From: Streptomyces sp. NBC_00654
GTDB lineage: Bacteria; Actinomycetota; Actinomycetes; Streptomycetales; Streptomycetaceae
Assembly (NCBI RefSeq): GCF_026341775.1
Contig: NZ_JAPEOB010000001.1
Span: forward strand, 1,984,001 to 2,048,000
Length of the DNA stretch: 64,000 bases
Direction: 5' to 3'
Shown here: positions 58,100 through 64,000 of the stretch, piece after piece
Numbering within the stretch: the stretch's first letter is position 1
Layout of the letters: each line of letters opens with the position of its first letter
The notes under the pieces: generated by a model
Databases searched by the model: none
What the model was told of the DNA's origin: nothing
What the model saw: only the letters and a program-made list of their open reading frames with translations
Translations under genes and position numbers: made by a program

Positions 58100-59770
58100 A
58101 TGCGAATATTCAAGTCCCGGGCTGTCCGGGCGATCACGACAGCGGTCGCTGTCGGTCTGATCGCCACGGGCTGTTCCAGCGAGCGGGACGAGGGCGGCTC
58201 CAAGGGGGGCGACAAGGACACCTTCGTCTTCGCCGGAGCTGGTGACCCCGGTTCCCTCGACCCGGCCCTCGCGAGCGACGGCGAGACGTTCCGCGTCACC
58301 CGTCAGGCCTTCGAGGCGCTCCTGGAGCACGAGCCCGGCGGCAGCAAGCTCGTCGGCGGTCTCGCCGAGAAGTGGGAGAGCGACAAGGCCGGCAAGGTCT
58401 GGACGTTCAACCTGCGCCAGAACGTGAAGTTCCACGACGGCGAGGCGTTCAACGCCGCCGCGGTCTGCGCGAACTACGACCACTGGTTCAACTGGAAGGG
58501 CACGTACCAGTCCAGCGCGGTCTCCTACTACTGGCAGACCATCATGGGCGGGTTCGCGAAGAACGAGGACGCCGAGGCGCCCAAGCCCAACTACAAGTCC
58601 TGCACCGCCAAGGACGAGAACACGGCCGTCATCGAGGTGAACGAGCCCTCGGCGAACCTGCCGGGCGGATTCTCCCTCCAGGCGCTCGCGATCCACTCGC
58701 CGAAGGCGATCAAGGAGTACGAGAAGCAGGACGCGACCGCCAAGGGCGACGCGATCACGTACCCCAAGTACAGCCAGGAGGCCGGCACGGTCGCCGGCAC
58801 CGGCCCGTACAGGATCACGAAGTGGAACAAGGGGAACAAGGAAGTCTCCCTGCAGCGCTTCGACGACTACTGGGGCGCCAAGGCCAAGGTGAAGAACCTG
58901 GTCTTCCGCACCATCTCCACCGAGGAGACCCGCCGCCAGGCGCTCCAGGCGGGTGACATCGACGGCTACGACCTGGTCGCGCCGGCCGATGTGACCACGC
59001 TGGAGAAGGAGGGTTACGAGGTCCCGACCCGTGACGTCTTCAACATCTTCTACCTCGGCATGAGCCAGTCGGCGAACCCGGCGCTGAAGAAGCCCGAGGT
59101 CCGTCAGGCCATCACGCACGCCATCGACCGCGAGAACCTTGTCAAGACCCAGCTGCCCGAGGGCGGCAAGGTCGCGAGCCAGTTCATGCCCGACACGGTC
59201 GCCGGCTTCTCGGACAAGGTGAAGACGTACCCGTTCGACACCGCCCGGGCGAAGAACCTCCTCAAGCAGGCCGGCGAGGAGAAGCTGAAGATCGACTTCT
59301 GCTACCCGACCGAGGTCACCCGCCCGTACATGCCTGCCCCGCAGGACATGTTCGAGCTGATGAAGGCCGACCTGGAGAAGGCCGGCATCACCATCGTCCC
59401 GAAGGCCATGAAGTGGGCCCCGGACTACCTGGACGCCACCGAGGCGGGCTCCTGCGCCCTGCACATGCTCGGCTGGACCGGTGACTTCAACGACGGCTAC
59501 AACTTCATCGGCACCTGGTTCGCCGGGCCCGACAAGCAGTGGGGCTTCAAGGACCAGAAGGTCTTCGACGCCGTGAACGCCGCCTCCGAGGTCGTCGACC
59601 CGGCCGCCCGTACCGAGGCCTACAAGAAGGCCAACGAGGCGATCGCGGAGTACGTCCCGGGCGTGCCGATCTCGTCGTCGCCCCCGGCCATCGCGTTCGC
59701 CAAGAACGTCAACCCGCCGAAGGTCTCCCCGCTGACACAGGAGAACTTCGCCGAGGTCTCCTTCAAGTAA
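58100..59770 (+). CDS. Peptide/oligopeptide ABC transporter substrate-binding lipoprotein
   Basis: A 556-residue family 5 solute-binding protein. The lipoprotein signal is MRIFKSRAVRAITTAVAVGL with lipobox IATGC. The mature protein shows AGDPGSLDPALASDGETFRV, LAEKWESDKAGKVWTFNLRQ, and VRQAITHAIDRENLVK, standard for DppA/OppA. It captures peptides, or possibly nickel or other ligands, outside the membrane. ATG 58100 follows AGGGGTGG. TAGTGT at 58051-58056 is a candidate -10. First gene of the five-gene importer operon, separated from the permease by a strong hairpin. Confidence 0.95.
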   Translation: MRIFKSRAVRAITTAVAVGLIATGCSSERDEGGSKGGDKDTFVFAGAGDPGSLDPALASDGETFRVTRQAFEALLEHEPGGSKLVGGLAEKWESDKAGKVWTFNLRQNVKFHDGEAFNAAAVCANYDHWFNWKGTYQSSAVSYYWQTIMGGFAKNEDAEAPKPNYKSCTAKDENTAVIEVNEPSANLPGGFSLQALAIHSPKAIKEYEKQDATAKGDAITYPKYSQEAGTVAGTGPYRITKWNKGNKEVSLQRFDDYWGAKAKVKNLVFRTISTEETRRQALQAGDIDGYDLVAPADVTTLEKEGYEVPTRDVFNIFYLGMSQSANPALKKPEVRQAITHAIDRENLVKTQLPEGGKVASQFMPDTVAGFSDKVKTYPFDTARAKNLLKQAGEEKLKIDFCYPTEVTRPYMPAPQDMFELMKADLEKAGITIVPKAMKWAPDYLDATEAGSCALHMLGWTGDFNDGYNFIGTWFAGPDKQWGFKDQKVFDAVNAASEVVDPAARTEAYKKANEAIAEYVPGVPISSSPPAIAFAKNVNPPKVSPLTQENFAEVSFK

Positions 59771-59780
59771 TCGCACACCA

Positions 59781-59825
59781 GCGGGTCCGCCCGGCCACAG
59801 CAACCAGGTGGCCGGGCGGACCCGC
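59781..59825 (+). terminator. Perfect 18-bp hairpin between binding protein and permease
   Basis: GCGGGTCCGCCCGGCCAC and exact complement with a 9-nt loop, no U-tract. Inside the operon it probably protects the upstream mRNA or partly terminates, giving more binding protein than membrane subunits. Confidence 0.8.
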
Positions 59826-59855
59826 ATCGATGCACGTGAGAAAGGGGCATGCGGG

Positions 59856-60860
59856 GTGCTGCGACTCGTCGTAAGAAGACTTCTCCAGCTCATTCCCACC
59901 CTGCTCGGCCTGTCGGTCCTGCTGTTCCTCTGGCTGAACCGACTGCCCGGCGGACCCGCGTCAGCGATCCTGGGCGAGCGGGCGACCGAAGCCGAAGTAG
60001 CGAGAATCAACCGGGCACTCGGGCTCGACGAGCCGGTCCACGTCCAGTACTGGCGGTTCCTCAAGCGCATCTTCGAGCTCGACCTCGGAACCTCCACCCA
60101 GACCGGCCAGCCGGTGTGGGACGAATTCACCCTTCGCTTCCCGGCCACCGTGGAGCTCAGCGTCGCCGCGATCCTGATCGCCGTGGTCGTGGGCATCCCG
60201 ATGGGCTACCTGGCGGCCAAGCACCGCGGCGGCTGGCTGGACGTCGCCTCCGTCTCCGGATCACTGCTCGGCATCTGCATCCCGGTCTTCTTCCTGGCGA
60301 TGCTGCTGCGCGGGATCTTCTCCGTGGAGCTGGGCTGGTTCCCGAGCCAGGGCCGGCTCACCACCGGACTCGACGCGACCGACATCACCGGATTCTCCGT
60401 CCTGGACGGGTTGCTGACCGGTGAGTTCGACGCGAGCTGGGACGCGATCATGCACTTGATCCTGCCCGCCGTCGCGCTGGCCTCGATCCCGCTCGCCGTC
60501 ATCGTCCGGATGACCCGCGCCAGCGTCCTGGAAGTGCTCGGCGAGGACTACATCCGCACCGCCGAGTCCAAGGGCCTGGACAAGCGCGTCGTGCGTGGCC
60601 GCCATGTGCTGCGCAACGCCCTGCTGCCCGTGATCACCGCGGTCGGCCTGCTGACCGGCAGTCTGCTGTCCGGTGCGGTGCTCACCGAGTCCGTCTTCGA
60701 CTTCGGCGGCATCGGATCCTTCATCCGTACCGCGATCGACGGGCGCGACTACCCGGTCCTCGTCGGGTTCATTCTCTTCATCGCGATGGTGTACGTGCTG
60801 ATCAACCTGCTGGTCGACCTCGCGTACAGCATCATCGACCCGAGAGTGCGGGTGCACTGA
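59856..60860 (+). CDS. Oligopeptide ABC transporter permease (OppB/DppB type)
   Basis: A 334-residue inner-membrane permease with six helices. The N-terminus LRLVVRRLLQLIPTLLGLSV and the EAA-type loop EDYIRTAESKGLDKRVVRGR identify the DppB/OppB class. GTG 59856 has AAAGGGG 8 nt upstream; the frame extends upstream into the hairpin without support. Pairs with the next permease, whose start lies 1 nt after this stop. Confidence 0.94.
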   Translation: MLRLVVRRLLQLIPTLLGLSVLLFLWLNRLPGGPASAILGERATEAEVARINRALGLDEPVHVQYWRFLKRIFELDLGTSTQTGQPVWDEFTLRFPATVELSVAAILIAVVVGIPMGYLAAKHRGGWLDVASVSGSLLGICIPVFFLAMLLRGIFSVELGWFPSQGRLTTGLDATDITGFSVLDGLLTGEFDASWDAIMHLILPAVALASIPLAVIVRMTRASVLEVLGEDYIRTAESKGLDKRVVRGRHVLRNALLPVITAVGLLTGSLLSGAVLTESVFDFGGIGSFIRTAIDGRDYPVLVGFILFIAMVYVLINLLVDLAYSIIDPRVRVH

Positions 60861-60861
60861 C

Positions 60862-61824
60862 GTGACGATCCTGACCAACAAGGCAGACAAGATCGACCGT
60901 CTCGCCGAGCTGACCCAGAGCTCCGAGACGGTCGCCGGCACCAGCCTGTGGCGCGAGGCGTTCCGCCGGATGCGCTCCAGCAAGATGGCGGTCATCGGCG
61001 CGGTGATCATCGCCGTGTTCGTCCTCGTCGCCGTCGTCGGGCCGATGCTGGCCCCGCACGGAGCCACCGCGCAGAACTGGCGCAGTGAAGTCTTCCCCAA
61101 CCAGGGCAAGTTCGTCGGCATGCGCGGCGAGAACTGGTTCGGCCTGGACCACCTGGGCCGGGACATGTTCTCCCGCTGGCTCGTCGGGGCCCGGCAGACG
61201 CTGCTCGTCGGTGTCGTCTCCATGCTCATCGGCCTGATCGTCGGCGCCCTGGTCGGTGTGCTCTCCGGAGCCGCCGCCACCCTCGGCGGCAAGGCCGGGC
61301 AGCGCGTCGACACCGTGATCATGCGCTGCACCGACATCATGCTGTCGCTGCCCTCGCTGCTGCTCGCCGTCTCCATCGCCGCCGTGCTCGGCCAGTCGCT
61401 GACCACCGTGATGATCGCCGTGGGTGTTGTCCAGATCCCCATCTTCGCCCGCCTGCTGCGCGGTTCGATGCTCGTCCAGGGCGGCGCCGACTACGTGCTC
61501 GCCGCGAAGGCGGTCGGCATCCGGCGCAAGCGGATCGTGCTCACCCAGATCCTGCCGAACTCGCTGAGCCCCGTGATCGTCCAGGCCACCCTGAGCCTGG
61601 CCACCGCGATCATCGAGGCCGCGGCCCTGTCCTACCTGGGGCTCGGCAACCCCGACCCGGCCGTTCCCGAGTGGGGCGTGATGCTCTCCCAGGCACAGCG
61701 CTTCTTCGACAACGAGCCGATGATGGCCGCTTATCCGGCTGTCGGGATCATCATCACCGCCCTCGGCTTCACCCTGCTCGGCGAGGCCATGCGCGAAGCC
61801 CTCGACCCGAAGTTGCGAGGCTGA
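60862..61824 (+). CDS. Oligopeptide ABC transporter permease (OppC/DppC type)
   Basis: A 320-residue permease. The OppC-type N-terminus LWREAFRRMRSSKMAVIGAV, the GLDHLGRDMFSRWLVGARQT segment, the EAA-type loop ADYVLAAKAVGIRRKRIVLT and ALSYLGLGNPDPAVPEWG are all characteristic. The GTG start is 1 nt after the previous stop. It forms the heterodimeric channel with the preceding gene product. Confidence 0.95.
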   Translation: MTILTNKADKIDRLAELTQSSETVAGTSLWREAFRRMRSSKMAVIGAVIIAVFVLVAVVGPMLAPHGATAQNWRSEVFPNQGKFVGMRGENWFGLDHLGRDMFSRWLVGARQTLLVGVVSMLIGLIVGALVGVLSGAAATLGGKAGQRVDTVIMRCTDIMLSLPSLLLAVSIAAVLGQSLTTVMIAVGVVQIPIFARLLRGSMLVQGGADYVLAAKAVGIRRKRIVLTQILPNSLSPVIVQATLSLATAIIEAAALSYLGLGNPDPAVPEWGVMLSQAQRFFDNEPMMAAYPAVGIIITALGFTLLGEAMREALDPKLRG

Positions 61825-61830
61825 AGTCCC

Positions 61831-62819
<989 letters not shown>

Positions 62820-62823
<4 letters not shown>

Positions 62824-63992
62824 GCCTTCTCGAACTGGACGGCGTCAAAGTCCACTTCCCGGTCAAGAAGGGCCTCTTCTTCGACCGTACGGTGGGCCAT
62901 GTCTACGCGGTCGACGGTGTCTCGCTGAGCGTCGAGGCCGGTCAGACGTACGGCCTGGTCGGCGAGTCGGGCTGCGGCAAGACGACGCTCGGCCGCGCGG
63001 TGCTGCGGCTGAACGACATCACCGAGGGCGGGGTCGTCTTCGACGGCACCGACCTGGCGAAGCTGCCGTCCGAGGAGATGCGGGCCTTCCGCCGCCGTCT
63101 CCAGATGGTCTTCCAGGACCCGCTGGGCAGCCTCAACCCCCGGCAGAACATCGAGTCCATCCTCGCCGAGGGCATGGCCGCCCACGGCATCGGCAAGGAC
63201 CAGGCGGAGCGCCGGGAGAAGATCGAGTCCATCCTCGCCAAGGTCGGCCTGCCGTCCAACGCGATGTCCCGCTACCCGCACGAGTTCTCCGGCGGCCAGC
63301 GCCAGCGCATCGGCATCGCCCGCGCGCTGGTGCTGGAGCCGGACGTGATCATCTGCGACGAGCCGGTGTCCGCGCTCGACGTGTCGGTCCAGGCGCAGGT
63401 GATCAACCTGCTGGAGGAGCTCCAGGAGTCGCTGGGCCTGACCTACCTGGTCATCGCGCACGACCTCGCCGTGGTCCGGCACATCTCGGACGTCATCGGG
63501 GTGATGTACCTCGGCGGGCTCGTCGAGGAGGCCCCGAGCGACGCGCTGTACGCGGGGCCCCGGCACCCGTACACCAAGGCGCTGATGTCGGCGGTCCCGG
63601 TGCCCGACCCCGAGGTCGAGGACCGCCGCGAGCGGATCCTGCTCCACGGCGACCTGCCCTCCCCGGCGAACCCGCCGGCCGGCTGCCGGTTCCACACGCG
63701 CTGCCCGTGGGTGCAGGAGACCAAGTGCGCCACGGAGCGCCCGCCGCTGCTGGACACCGGCGACGGGCACAAGGTGGCCTGCCACTTCACGGCGGAGATC
63801 GAGGCCGGGACGGTGAAGCAGACCCTGGCCACGGGCATCGACGCGGTCACCGGCACGGAAACGGTGGCGGCCGAAGCGGTGGAGACCGCGGAGGGCGACG
63901 CACCCGAGACCTCCGCGGAGAAGCCCGCGAAGGTGCCGGGACAGGCCGGAGCACCCGTCGCCGCACCGGCGGAGGACAGTCCGAAGGGGTAG
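62820..63992 (+). CDS. Oligopeptide ABC transporter ATPase (OppF/DppF type)
   Basis: A 390-residue ATPase: Walker A GESGCGKTTLGRAVL, signature FSGGQRQRIGIARALV, Walker B VIICDEPVSALDVSVQ, and VIAHDLAVVRH. The C-terminal extension carries CRFHTRCPWVQETKC. An additional Ala/Glu/Pro-rich tail of roughly 60 residues follows, longer than usual and probably disordered. ATG 62820 overlaps the OppD stop (ATGA); an in-frame upstream extension lies inside oppD and is rejected. Last gene in the window; the stop is 8 nt from the edge. Confidence 0.95.
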
Positions 63993-64000
63993 TACCGGCA

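Overview
The window is a stretch of very GC-rich, densely packed bacterial chromosome. Codon use, frequent GTG starts, TANNNT-type -10 elements, mycothiol-related and glgE-pathway genes, many lipoproteins and a terpene synthase all point to Streptomyces or a close relative. The gene order glgB-pep2-treS-glgE / glgP, then metalloprotease, ABC exporters, glgX, L,D-transpeptidases, sdaA-glyA-gcvH-gcvT and an opp operon matches my recollection of the conserved core region around SCO5440-SCO5480 in S. coelicolor; no database was searched.

Left part (1-16.4 kb): the 3' part of a large STAND-NTPase/WD40 gene (14 WD repeats), a NIPSNAP-like protein, a TIGR04222-type membrane protein, then the complete GlgE alpha-glucan pathway. 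TreS makes maltose from trehalose, Pep2 phosphorylates it, GlgE polymerises maltosyl units and GlgB branches the chain. GlgP is divergent, and GlgX lies about 11 kb further on.

Middle (16.4-43.3 kb): a secreted thermolysin-type protease; a heterodimeric ABC exporter pair; an operon of ABC-2 exporter plus two-component system behind a 28-bp palindrome; glgX; two tandem lipoprotein L,D-transpeptidases; an enoyl-CoA hydratase; a HATPase regulator; a deacetylase-like lipoprotein coupled to a beta-propeller lipoprotein; an EF-hand protein; a carboxylesterase; an acyl-CoA ligase divergent from a PucR-type regulator; and a secreted zinc amidase.

Accessory-looking segment (43.4-50.4 kb): terpene synthase, class I DAHP synthase behind an aromatic-amino-acid attenuator-like leader, cytochrome P450, and a DsbA/nitroreductase-like protein plus MFS exporter behind a SoxR/MerR-type operator.

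Right part (50.4-64 kb): the operon gcvT-gcvH-glyA-sdaA, preceded by a tandem glycine riboswitch, would carry glycine through serine to pyruvate (gcvP is not here). It is followed by a P-loop kinase-like protein, two SseB-like paralogues and a five-gene peptide/oligopeptide ABC importer. No tRNA, rRNA, CRISPR array, insertion sequence or integrase was recognised. Several genes without a Shine-Dalgarno sequence have TANNNT exactly 7 nt before ATG, which suggests leaderless transcripts.
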